Below are positions 7,103 through 14,146 of a stretch of 19,804 bases of DNA, one piece after another. The position numbers and the translations under genes were made by a program. Every line of letters begins with the position of its first letter. Within the stretch, counting starts at the first letter, position 1. Below the pieces are notes generated by a model, which saw only the letters and a program-made list of their open reading frames with translations, was not told where the DNA came from and did no database searches. The DNA is from Candidatus Brocadia sp. (GTDB lineage: Bacteria; Planctomycetota; Brocadiia; Brocadiales; Brocadiaceae), in NCBI GenBank assembly GCA_030837935.1, contig JAUQXU010000359.1, positions 1 through 19,804 of the forward strand. The letters run 5' to 3'.

Positions 7103-7807
7103 TTAGTCATTATCTACCTCATAGGTAAGTTTACGCTTTTTCATCCATCGTACAAACAACAGATCTATAAATGCCCTGAATGCCCTGTTGGATATACCAT
7201 ACTTTGATTTCCCAAATCTTCTGGGGTAATGGTTTACAATAATTTCAGTAACGGTAAATCCTTCCATCTTAAAAAGGGTTGGCAAAAACCGATGCATACC
7301 ATTATATAATTTGATTTGGTTGAAACATTGCCGCCGATATGCCTTCAAGGAACATCCCGTATCTTTAATATCCTCTTGTGAAAGTTTGTTTCTGATAAAA
7401 TTAGCAACTTTGGAAGAAATGCGTTTGATCCAGGGATCGTTTCTCTTCTGTCTCCACCCACATACCATATCATAGGTATTGAGCCCTTCAAGCAGTTTTG
7501 GTATGTCTGCAGGATCATTCTGCAGGTCGGCGTCCATAGAAACTACATATTTCCCCATTGCATGCTTAAAACCAGCATCCATCGCTGCCGTTTGTCCTGC
7601 ATTCTTCTTGAAATGGATTGTGCGGAAGTTTGGATGTTTGGCACACCATGCATTCAATATTTCAGTACTACCGTCAGTACTACCATCGTTCACAAGGATT
7701 ACCTCATAGTTTTGGCCTTGCATGGCGCTGATGATAGAGTGACCGAGAGATTCAATGTTATCGACCTCGTTATACACGGGAATAACAATAGAAATATCGG
7801 GATTCAC
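7103..7807 (-). CDS. GT2 family glycosyltransferase, DPM1/polyprenyl-phosphate sugar synthase-like
   Basis: This is a 234-residue cytosolic GT2 enzyme of the DPM/DPG-synthase type. Visible motifs are SIVIPVYNE (6-14), VNDGSTDGS (39-47), the metal-binding MDADLQNDP (91-99, Asp92 and Asp94), DTGCSLKAYR (149-158), MHRFLPTL (171-178) and RRFGKSKYGI (196-205). These are the standard landmarks of enzymes that transfer a hexose from a nucleotide sugar to polyprenyl phosphate. There is no C-terminal membrane segment, so it resembles the soluble DPM1 subgroup. The start is a GTG at 7807 with AAAAGG five bases away. It is placed 93 bp after the response regulator. It could provide the lipid-linked sugar that the GT39-like enzyme uses, though a 321-bp gap separates it from that group. 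Confidence 0.85.
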   Translation of the reverse strand: MNPDISIVIPVYNEVDNIESLGHSIISAMQGQNYEVILVNDGSTDGSTEILNAWCAKHPNFRTIHFKKNAGQTAAMDAGFKHAMGKYVVSMDADLQNDPADIPKLLEGLNTYDMVCGWRQKRNDPWIKRISSKVANFIRNKLSQEDIKDTGCSLKAYRRQCFNQIKLYNGMHRFLPTLFKMEGFTVTEIIVNHYPRRFGKSKYGISNRAFRAFIDLLFVRWMKKRKLTYEVDND

Positions 7808-7862
7808 AATTGCCTTTTACGTAATCTAACACAGATATGAAGTTGCAAAATTATTGTTTAAA

Positions 7863-7890
7863 TATATATCAAAGTTTATTGAATTATCAA
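7863..7890 (-). promoter_or_regulatory. Possible promoter for the GT2 gene
   Basis: On the minus strand TTGATA (7890-7885) and TATATA (7868-7863) are separated by 16 bases, just after the response regulator stop. The region is very AT-rich, so a chance match is quite possible. Confidence 0.3.
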
Positions 7891-7900
7891 AAGAATTTAA

Positions 7901-9250
7901 TTACAGATCAATGTGATAAACTTTTAATTTATTGTACAGGGTTTTTAATGATACACCGAGGGTTTCTGCTGCAAGGGTTTTGTTCCACTGTTTTTCGTGC
8001 AATACCTTGAGTATATGCTTCTTCTCCACTTCAGAAAGGGTTCCTTCTGTAACCCCGTTTGCAGGTAAGGCCGTGGATATTCCACGTATATTTTCGGGTA
8101 AATCTTCAACGGAGATGCTCTCGCCTTCGGTGAGTATCACCAAACGTTCAATCGTATTTTCTAATTCACGTACGTTGCCAGGCCAGTTATATTGGGTCAT
8201 TGCCGTCAGTGTTTCTGGCAGTATCCTTTTCTTCTGTATGTTTTGACAAAAGTGATGGAGAAAATGGTCAATTAAAGCAGGAATGTCCTCACGTCTCTCC
8301 CGTAAAGGCGGAAGATATAAGGTAATTACGTTTAGCCGGAAATACAAATCTTCTCTGAATCTTCCATGTTTCACTTCCATAGCCAGGTTTTTATGGGTCG
8401 CAGCAATGATACGGGTATCTACCGTAATTGCCCTGTTTTCGCCAACGCGCCTAACTTCGCCTGATTGTACAACACGCAGGAGCTTGGCTTGCGTGTTAAC
8501 CGTGAGTTCTCCGATTTCATCCAAAAATAAAGTACCTCCATCCGCTACTTCAAATAAACCCATTCGTGATTCTGTGGCGCCGGTAAATGCACCCTTAATA
8601 TGACCGAAGAGTTCACTTTCCAATAAGGTTTCCTGCAACGTAGCACAGTTAACCACCACAAAAGGCCTGTTTGTCCTTGTACTGCACTGATGAATTGTCT
8701 GTGCGACGATTTCTTTGCCCGTGCCGCTCTCCCCCTGAAGCAATATGATGGAATCAGAGGGAGCCACCTTATCTATCATTTTATATAAAGTATTCATTGC
8801 CATGCTGTGCCCAATCAGCACAGGGGTTTTCCGAATACCTTTTATCAATCTCCTGAGATGTGCATTTTCTCTGGTTAACTGCCGTTTTTCCAGCGCCTTT
8901 TGCAATAATGCGTCCAGTTCGCTCAAACGGCATGGTTTTGTGAGGTAATCATAGGCGCCTGACTTTATAGCCTGAACGGCATTTTCTATCGAACCTTGAC
9001 CTGTCATAATAATTACCTCGGTTGTAGGCTCCATTTCCTTCACCCTTTTTAAAGTCTCAATTCCACCCATTACAGGCATATTCATGTCCAGGATGACTAC
9101 ATCAAAATCCCGTTCTTGCAAGTATTTTATGGTTTCTGCCCCGCTGGAACAGCTTAGCACAGTGTATCCCATTCGGGTGAGTTCCTTTGCCATAATAGTC
9201 CGGAAAGTATCTTCGTCGTCAGTAAGCAAGATGTTGGGTTTTTTACTCAT
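7901..9250 (-). CDS. NtrC-family sigma-54-dependent response regulator
   Basis: This 449-residue protein has three domains. The receiver (1-120) has the acidic pair Asp11/Asp12, phosphoacceptor Asp55 in VVILDMNMP, Thr83 and Lys105, all intact. The AAA+ sigma-54 activator domain (about 145-375) carries Walker A GESGTGKE (173-180), the sigma-54 contact loop GAFTGA (220-225) and Walker B GGTLFLDEIG (238-247). The Fis-type helix-turn-helix is at 410-449 (LAAETLGVSLKTLYNKL). Phosphorylated regulators of this type bind enhancer sites and open sigma-54 promoters. The gene follows the histidine kinase by 85 bp, its probable cognate sensor. No Shine-Dalgarno is visible at the ATG. I found no convincing -24/-12 promoter in the window, so its targets are probably elsewhere. 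Confidence 0.93.
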   Translation of the reverse strand: MSKKPNILLTDDEDTFRTIMAKELTRMGYTVLSCSSGAETIKYLQERDFDVVILDMNMPVMGGIETLKRVKEMEPTTEVIIMTGQGSIENAVQAIKSGAYDYLTKPCRLSELDALLQKALEKRQLTRENAHLRRLIKGIRKTPVLIGHSMAMNTLYKMIDKVAPSDSIILLQGESGTGKEIVAQTIHQCSTRTNRPFVVVNCATLQETLLESELFGHIKGAFTGATESRMGLFEVADGGTLFLDEIGELTVNTQAKLLRVVQSGEVRRVGENRAITVDTRIIAATHKNLAMEVKHGRFREDLYFRLNVITLYLPPLRERREDIPALIDHFLHHFCQNIQKKRILPETLTAMTQYNWPGNVRELENTIERLVILTEGESISVEDLPENIRGISTALPANGVTEGTLSEVEKKHILKVLHEKQWNKTLAAETLGVSLKTLYNKLKVYHIDL

Positions 9251-9335
9251 AATATTTTATGTAGTGTTGGGCGAGGCATTTGCTGGAGTTAACATGGATA
9301 CATTCCTGTTATTTATGTGACCAAATGCTTTGCCC

Positions 9336-10988
9336 CTACTTTGTTGCTAACGGCAAGGTTATCATAAAGCTTGCACCTTTACCAGCCCCTTCACTAAAGG
9401 CATCAATCCTCCCATTATGGACATCTATAATGCCATAACATATAGCCAGTCCGAGTCCGGTACCCTTTCCCGTCGGCTTTGTAGTAAAGAACGGATCGAA
9501 TATTTTATCAAGGTGTTCCGGCTCAATCCCAACACCGGAATCTGTAAAAATTATTTGTACGACCATTTGTTTTATGGAGGTTGAGATAGAAATATCACCG
9601 CCACCCTCAGTCGCATAAAGTGAATTAATAATCAAATTCAGAAAGACCTGTTTTAACTGTTGTGGATCTCCAATCACAAAACATGGTTCGTTGGAAAGGT
9701 TAAGCTTGATATTTTGACTCCTTGGCTGAGATTGATACTGGACAACAGTGAGCGTATCATAAATAATGTGATTTACATCGACTTGCTCAAAATTTGGCTC
9801 TGACTGTCTCGAGAAATTAAGAAGATTCGAGATAATTGATTTACACCGATAGGTCTCAGTACAGATAATCTTCAGATATTCAACAAATACATCCAACTCC
9901 GCTGAAGGGGTCGGGGGTCGGCTGTCAGGTGCCGGGGAATACGCCACTAATTCCCCATTCCCGATCCCTGCCCCCTGATTCCTATTTTGTGTCTTGCTAT
10001 GCTGCGCCATGCTATTGTTGTGCTGTTCATTGCGGTGCAATATCGTTTTAAGCCGTTCGGTTAAACCCTCAGCACAACTGGCTACAGAAGCCAATGGATT
10101 GTTGATCTCGTGAGCCAGTCCCGCGACTAAGGTTCCAATACTCGCTAATTTTTCGGATTGTATTAATTTGCGCTGGGTATGCTGCAATTTTTTATACGCT
10201 TCACGAATTTCCTGCGTCCTTCCCTCTACCTTAAGCTCTAGGGTGTTGCGTGCGTCAATCAATTGTTTCGTTCTTATGTTGATAATTCTTGCGGCCTTCT
10301 TGACTACAAGGAAGAGGACTAAAAATAAAACCCCCATCGCTGAGCTTGTCATGACAATTGCCTTACTTCGCGCCTTGGTCATTTGTCTTTTTAATCCCGA
10401 CATATCCTGGTATATCTCTAATACTCCTACCTGAATTTTATTTGACCCGTCTTTTTCCATTTCATAGAAAGGATAATAACTCTCAAGCAAGGTTTCTACT
10501 ACATGAACTCCCTTCGAATCGGTTGTACCAGCAAGCCGTAATGCTGATGCTGGTTCTCCGCAGATGGCGGAATCTAGCTTTTTGTTTACGCCCCGATTCA
10601 GGGTAAAACTGACATGCTCAGGTACTGTACTATAACTGATGTGGCCCTCTAAATCATATAAATACAACTTTTTTATATTTAATCCAAACATATTTTCCCG
10701 AACAACTTTATCTAACTTTTTGAATTGCTCACGATTATTTTCAAGATCGATGTGTTTGTTCCTTTTGAGAGTGGGGAAAACAAAATCTTTATAAATCTCA
10801 TAGTTCAGATGGACACTAAAGTATTGTGCGTATTTCTCGCTTCGTTTGATTAATTCCTGACTCTCCATGCGGGGAAATATCCATCCTACTACAAGGCTCA
10901 GAATAGCGGTAACTGTAAAACTGGTAATTGTGTAATATAATATCAGGTTGAATTTCTCAGGATGGAAAATATTTTGAAATTTTGGCAT
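9336..10988 (-). CDS. Membrane sensor histidine kinase with an insertion in the dimerisation domain
   Basis: This 550-residue kinase has a membrane helix at about 15-38, an extracytoplasmic sensing region (about 40-206) and a second helix at about 208-230. A coiled coil (240-280) follows. The phosphoacceptor is His293 in GLAHEINNPLAS. The catalytic domain has the N box NLIINSLYA (451-459), G1 DSGVGIEP (483-490), F box IFDPFFTT (496-503) and G2 GKGTGLGLA (508-516). It is of the NtrB/DctB-like class that pairs with NtrC-type regulators, and the neighbouring gene 85 bp downstream encodes one. Residues about 323-363 are an unusual polar, Pro/Gly-rich stretch between the two helices of the dimerisation domain and look like translated repeat DNA. 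A strong promoter precedes the gene. The signal sensed is unknown. Confidence 0.92.
   Translation of the reverse strand: MPKFQNIFHPEKFNLILYYTITSFTVTAILSLVVGWIFPRMESQELIKRSEKYAQYFSVHLNYEIYKDFVFPTLKRNKHIDLENNREQFKKLDKVVRENMFGLNIKKLYLYDLEGHISYSTVPEHVSFTLNRGVNKKLDSAICGEPASALRLAGTTDSKGVHVVETLLESYYPFYEMEKDGSNKIQVGVLEIYQDMSGLKRQMTKARSKAIVMTSSAMGVLFLVLFLVVKKAARIINIRTKQLIDARNTLELKVEGRTQEIREAYKKLQHTQRKLIQSEKLASIGTLVAGLAHEINNPLASVASCAEGLTERLKTILHRNEQHNNSMAQHSKTQNRNQGAGIGNGELVAYSPAPDSRPPTPSAELDVFVEYLKIICTETYRCKSIISNLLNFSRQSEPNFEQVDVNHIIYDTLTVVQYQSQPRSQNIKLNLSNEPCFVIGDPQQLKQVFLNLIINSLYATEGGGDISISTSIKQMVVQIIFTDSGVGIEPEHLDKIFDPFFTTKPTGKGTGLGLAICYGIIDVHNGRIDAFSEGAGKGASFMITLPLATK
9900..10022. repeat. Repeat-like GC-rich insertion within the histidine kinase gene
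   Basis: This stretch is richer in G and C runs than its surroundings. It contains GGGTCGGGGGTCGG near 9908 and a perfect 7-bp hairpin, GGGGAAT/ATTCCCC with a 9-base loop, at 9934-9956. Larger-scale complementarity exists between the G-rich left side and the C-rich right side (to about 9979). It is translated in frame as a polar Ser/Pro/Gly-rich segment. No second copy is present in this window. Confidence 0.5.
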
Positions 10989-11110
10989 AGGATTACATGG
11001 TGTCAGTAGGATTTATAGGATTAATTATTCCTGCGGGACTATGGAAAAGAATATCTTTCAAATTTCAGATATAAGGAGTTGGTGAGACTATAAACAATAC
11101 ACGTTGTATA

Positions 11111-11139
11111 ATCATAGGTAAATATGCCGCGGTTGTCAA
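11111..11139 (-). promoter_or_regulatory. Sigma-70-like promoter of the kinase-regulator operon
   Basis: On the minus strand a perfect TTGACA (11139-11134) is followed by a 17-base spacer and TATGAT (11116-11111). Transcription would begin near 11104, giving a leader of about 116 bases before the kinase start. The promoter begins only 8 bases after the GGDEF gene ends, so the kinase and regulator can be expressed independently of the gene upstream. Confidence 0.7.
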
Positions 11140-11146
11140 ACGTTGT

Positions 11147-13540
11147 TTAAACGTGGGTATTCATATCCGGCTTGCTGAAACGATAGGTGTTTTTGCCTTG
11201 TTCCTTTGCCAGATACATTGCGATATCTGCCTTTTTGATCAGGTTTTCTATGTCATGTGCATCGAGGGGATACAGGCTGATACCGATGCTGATCGTGGTG
11301 TGAATTTTGTGACCTGCGAGGAGAAATGGATGGGATAGCGCATAAAGAATTTTGTTTGCAACAATAGCAGCATTGAGTGGATGGCTAATTTCAGGAAGAA
11401 TAATAGTAAATTCGTCGCCACCCGTTCGGGCAACTGTATCACACTCGCGTATACATTTTGTCATTATTTCGGCGACTGCCTTAAGTAACAAATCTCCCAC
11501 GTGATGTCCGAGGGTGTCATTGATCGTTTTAAAGTTATCCAGGTCAAGGGTCATAACAACAACAATTCTTTCATTACGCTTTGCCTGAACTAGTGCTACC
11601 TGCAGGCGGTCATAAAATAAATTGCGGTTAGGTAAGTTGGTGAGGGAATCGTGGTATGCCATGTGGGTAATAAGAGCCTCAGTTTTTTTCCGCGCAATTG
11701 CATTTCCAATGATCTCTGCCATGATGCGTAACCGCGCCACATCTTCCTCCTGCCATGCGCCGGTAGTAACTACGTTGTCAAAACCAATAAACCCTGCCAA
11801 TTCATTTTCTGCATATACTGGCAGGATTAATATTGCTTTGATACTCTCCCTCTCAAACTCCTCCTTTTCAGCAGAAGCATCGGGAGACATTTTTGAAACA
11901 TCTGCAATGTGAATTATATTGCCAGCATGTAAGTTCAACATCAGCCAGGGAAACATTGCAGAATGAAGATTCTGGAGGTGCTGAAATTCAGGTTTGACAC
12001 CTTCGCTGCACCATTCATGAGTGATGCCCATGACGTTACCGTTATCGCGGAACTGAAAGAGGTAGGCTCTGCTCGCTTTGCTCAACTGACCGGCATCGGT
12101 CAATGACTTGAATATGGCATTATTAAAGTCTGAAAGAATAATAAATTTTGTGGAGATACTGGCCATGGTCTTTTCAAAGTCTATTCTGCGCTTGAGCGCC
12201 TCCTCGGTTTGCTTGCGTGCGGTGATGTCGGTCAGAGAAACAAATATTTTTGCCCATGTCTGCTCGTATCCTGGTGCTACAGACAAACTTAAGCACACAT
12301 GGTTATTCTTGCCAAAAAGTGTCCGAGTTGTAGCTTCCGCTTCGAATAAAGTTTGACCTTCAGCCAGGGCTGAAAGTGCTTTTCTGTACACATCGAATGA
12401 TTCTCTGTCAAACGACTGTGTCAAATTGCGCAGAAGCTGCTCTTTGCTTGTGGCTTCGTACAGCTTCAAGGTAGCCTTGTTTATATCGATGATCTTTACC
12501 ATAGCCGCACATGTATAAACCTCTTCCGGATGATTCTCAAAATATGTCTTGAAATCTGTGATTCCTGCCTCCCGTAAACTATCAATGCGGATTTTAACCT
12601 CAGAAGCATCCTCTTCCCAAAGGGAAACGGGAGAATTCTCAAAGAGACCTCTATACCGAGCTTCGCTCGCATTCAGCGCATCCTCGGCCTGCTTGCGTTC
12701 GGCAATTATTATTTGTAATTCTTCGTTTGTATTTGCCAGCGCCCTTGTTCGTTCTTCAACACGTTTTTCTAAAGAATCGTAAAGTATCTTGAGTTCCCCT
12801 TCTATACGCTCGCGATCAGTGATATCTCTGATTATTGCCAGCACATCCCTCTTGTCTGCATATTCAATCATGCTTCCCGTTATATCAACAGAAACATTTC
12901 TGCCGTCTTTTTTCTGTATATGGATATTCTTTAATGCCCATGATCCCTTTTGGATTCCTTCTTTAAAGGTCGTAATAACTTTATCAATCTCTTCTTTTCT
13001 GAAAAGCTGAACAAAGTTCATGCGGGTAAGTTCCTCTTTCGTATAGCCCGTAAGTTTTTCTGCTGTTTTGCTTACCTCCCGCAGATTACCTTCGGTATCA
13101 AAGAGAGCGATTACCTCGCTGGCTTCGTTCATTAAAGAATAATATTTTTGGTTGGTTTCATCATACATTTTGAGTAGCCTGACCCTCTCAACGCTTTCCT
13201 TTATTATTGCAGGCAGGCAATATAAATGTTTTCTGAGAATAAAATTGCTCAGACCAGATTTCAATCCCTTTCCGATAATTTCCTCATTTCTCGTGTTACT
13301 AACCATTACCACAGGCACATAAGGAAGCCGTTCCTTGATCCTCTTGAGAATCAGCATTCCATCTGCCCAGCCAAGATAATATTCGATGATTATAGCGTCA
13401 TAATCACATCGGGTAATTGCCTCATCAAAATCCTTATGATTGATTACATTTACAAATTCGGAATCGCAGAATTCCTTTTGCAATATCCAACCGATGACTT
13501 CTTGATCTGCAGGGTTGTCGTCTATGATTAGAAACTTCAT
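11147..13540 (-). CDS. Receiver-PAS-PAS-GAF-GGDEF diguanylate cyclase with a substituted receiver
   Basis: This 797-residue cytosolic protein has a receiver at 1-115, a first PAS at about 133-245, a coiled coil (250-290), a second PAS-like region (about 293-445), a GAF-like domain (about 455-620) and a GGDEF domain (about 625-790). The active-site motif GGDEF is intact (707-711), and an RECD inhibitory site (698-701) lies five residues before it, so it should make c-di-GMP and be product-inhibited. In the receiver the acidic pair Asp7/Asp8 and Lys104 are kept, but the phosphoacceptor position is Glu53 (IIIEYYLG). This may mimic constant phosphorylation. There is no membrane segment. No EAL domain follows. 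It lies directly upstream of the kinase operon, which has its own promoter. No Shine-Dalgarno is seen. Confidence 0.92.
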   Translation of the reverse strand: MKFLIIDDNPADQEVIGWILQKEFCDSEFVNVINHKDFDEAITRCDYDAIIIEYYLGWADGMLILKRIKERLPYVPVVMVSNTRNEEIIGKGLKSGLSNFILRKHLYCLPAIIKESVERVRLLKMYDETNQKYYSLMNEASEVIALFDTEGNLREVSKTAEKLTGYTKEELTRMNFVQLFRKEEIDKVITTFKEGIQKGSWALKNIHIQKKDGRNVSVDITGSMIEYADKRDVLAIIRDITDRERIEGELKILYDSLEKRVEERTRALANTNEELQIIIAERKQAEDALNASEARYRGLFENSPVSLWEEDASEVKIRIDSLREAGITDFKTYFENHPEEVYTCAAMVKIIDINKATLKLYEATSKEQLLRNLTQSFDRESFDVYRKALSALAEGQTLFEAEATTRTLFGKNNHVCLSLSVAPGYEQTWAKIFVSLTDITARKQTEEALKRRIDFEKTMASISTKFIILSDFNNAIFKSLTDAGQLSKASRAYLFQFRDNGNVMGITHEWCSEGVKPEFQHLQNLHSAMFPWLMLNLHAGNIIHIADVSKMSPDASAEKEEFERESIKAILILPVYAENELAGFIGFDNVVTTGAWQEEDVARLRIMAEIIGNAIARKKTEALITHMAYHDSLTNLPNRNLFYDRLQVALVQAKRNERIVVVMTLDLDNFKTINDTLGHHVGDLLLKAVAEIMTKCIRECDTVARTGGDEFTIILPEISHPLNAAIVANKILYALSHPFLLAGHKIHTTISIGISLYPLDAHDIENLIKKADIAMYLAKEQGKNTYRFSKPDMNTHV

Positions 13541-13928
13541 GGTTCAGTGCTCATAGGGTTATTTTTTATGGCAAAGCTGCAAATAACATAGCGCAGCAAA
13601 GCCGCAACCAAATCCTCCTTAAAAAAGAGGGACGTATGGGGTTATAAAAAAACTTGCTAAAAAAGAAGTATTTACACAGTAAACATCATATTGTAAGATA
13701 ATTTGAGACCTGCGATAATTATGAAGGTGTATCCTAATGATTTTCTGTGTATATATGAATAGCTAGCGATACTTAATCTAAATATATCGGTTGTATTTAA
13801 CAAAACCTTAAATTATTTACATTGAGTGTCTGTTTATAAAATGTTTGGAGGGAATAACCATTCCGATGTTTGTGATGGCCATTTCCTAAATAAAGAAAAA
13901 GTCAACATTGCTATTTTTGTTTGTAAGC

Positions 13929-13956
13929 TTGACAACGCGTGGTGACGATGTACAAT
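13929..13956 (+). promoter_or_regulatory. Sigma-70-like promoter upstream of the first radical SAM gene
   Basis: A perfect TTGACA (13929-13934), a 16-base spacer and TACAAT (13951-13956) point rightward. The start would be near 13963, leaving a long leader of about 184 bases before the ATG at 14147. Confidence 0.65.
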
Positions 13957-13968
13957 GGATTTCCAATG

Positions 13969-13986
13969 CATAGGAATTTTCCTATG
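13969..13986. promoter_or_regulatory. 18-bp palindrome just downstream of the predicted start
   Basis: CATAGGAA and TTCCTATG form 8-base inverted arms around a 2-base centre. Its place about 6 to 23 bases after the predicted transcription start is typical of a repressor operator. With a loop of only two bases it is less suited to an RNA hairpin. Confidence 0.45.
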
Positions 13987-14030
13987 AAAGCGTGGCATAG
14001 ACTTCATCATGAGCGGTCGGATGATAGACT

Positions 14031-14045
14031 TTGTTTGTCCGTGCC
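14031..14045 (-). repeat. 15-base copy of the end of the glycosyltransferase mini-repeat
   Basis: TTGTTTGTCCGTGCC is the exact reverse complement of 4223-4237, which includes the 9-bp inverted end of the 103-bp unit in the glycosyltransferase gene. The rest of that unit is not recognisable here, so this may be a solo end or a decayed copy. Confidence 0.5.
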
Positions 14046-14079
14046 AGACCTACGTTTAGAGATTTTAAAGCAGTGGTTG

Positions 14080-14104
14080 TAGAGCGAAGTGTCTCTTCGC
14101 TCTA
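14080..14104. repeat. Perfect 10-bp hairpin in the radical SAM leader
   Basis: TAGAGCGAAG and CTTCGCTCTA pair around the loop TGTCT. It is followed by TATTAAATAAG rather than a T run, so it is not a standard terminator. It lies 42 bases before the ATG and would be part of the transcript. Confidence 0.55.
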
Positions 14105-14146
14105 TATTAAATAAGACGATATTCGAACAGGGAGAAGACGTAATAC

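Larger units (their letters stand above)
13541..14146. other. 606-bp divergent intergenic region
   Basis: No gene is evident. From left to right it holds an imperfect direct repeat GCAAAGCYGCAA (13571-13582 and 13596-13607), an AT-rich section, a promoter toward the radical SAM gene (13929-13956), a palindrome (13969-13986), an 8-bp direct repeat ATAGACTT (13997-14004 and 14024-14031), a 15-base match to the repeat inserted in the glycosyltransferase (14031-14045), and a 10-bp hairpin (14080-14104). No clear promoter for the GGDEF gene is recognised. Confidence 0.55.

Noticed and set aside
7562..7840. Plus-strand 92-residue frame over the GT2 gene
   Set aside because: It is a shadow of the GT2 coding strand; all family motifs are on the minus strand.
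13596..13610. Possible sigma-54 (-24/-12) promoter upstream of the GGDEF gene on the minus strand
   Set aside because: Only TGG and TTGC match with the right spacing; the rest of the -24 element (CAC) is lost, and it sits in a short direct repeat that may explain the pattern.
13963..14146. Cobalamin riboswitch in front of the B12-type radical SAM gene
   Set aside because: The only B12-box-like string is GCCAGACC near 14043, which belongs to the mini-repeat copy; the other conserved elements are missing.
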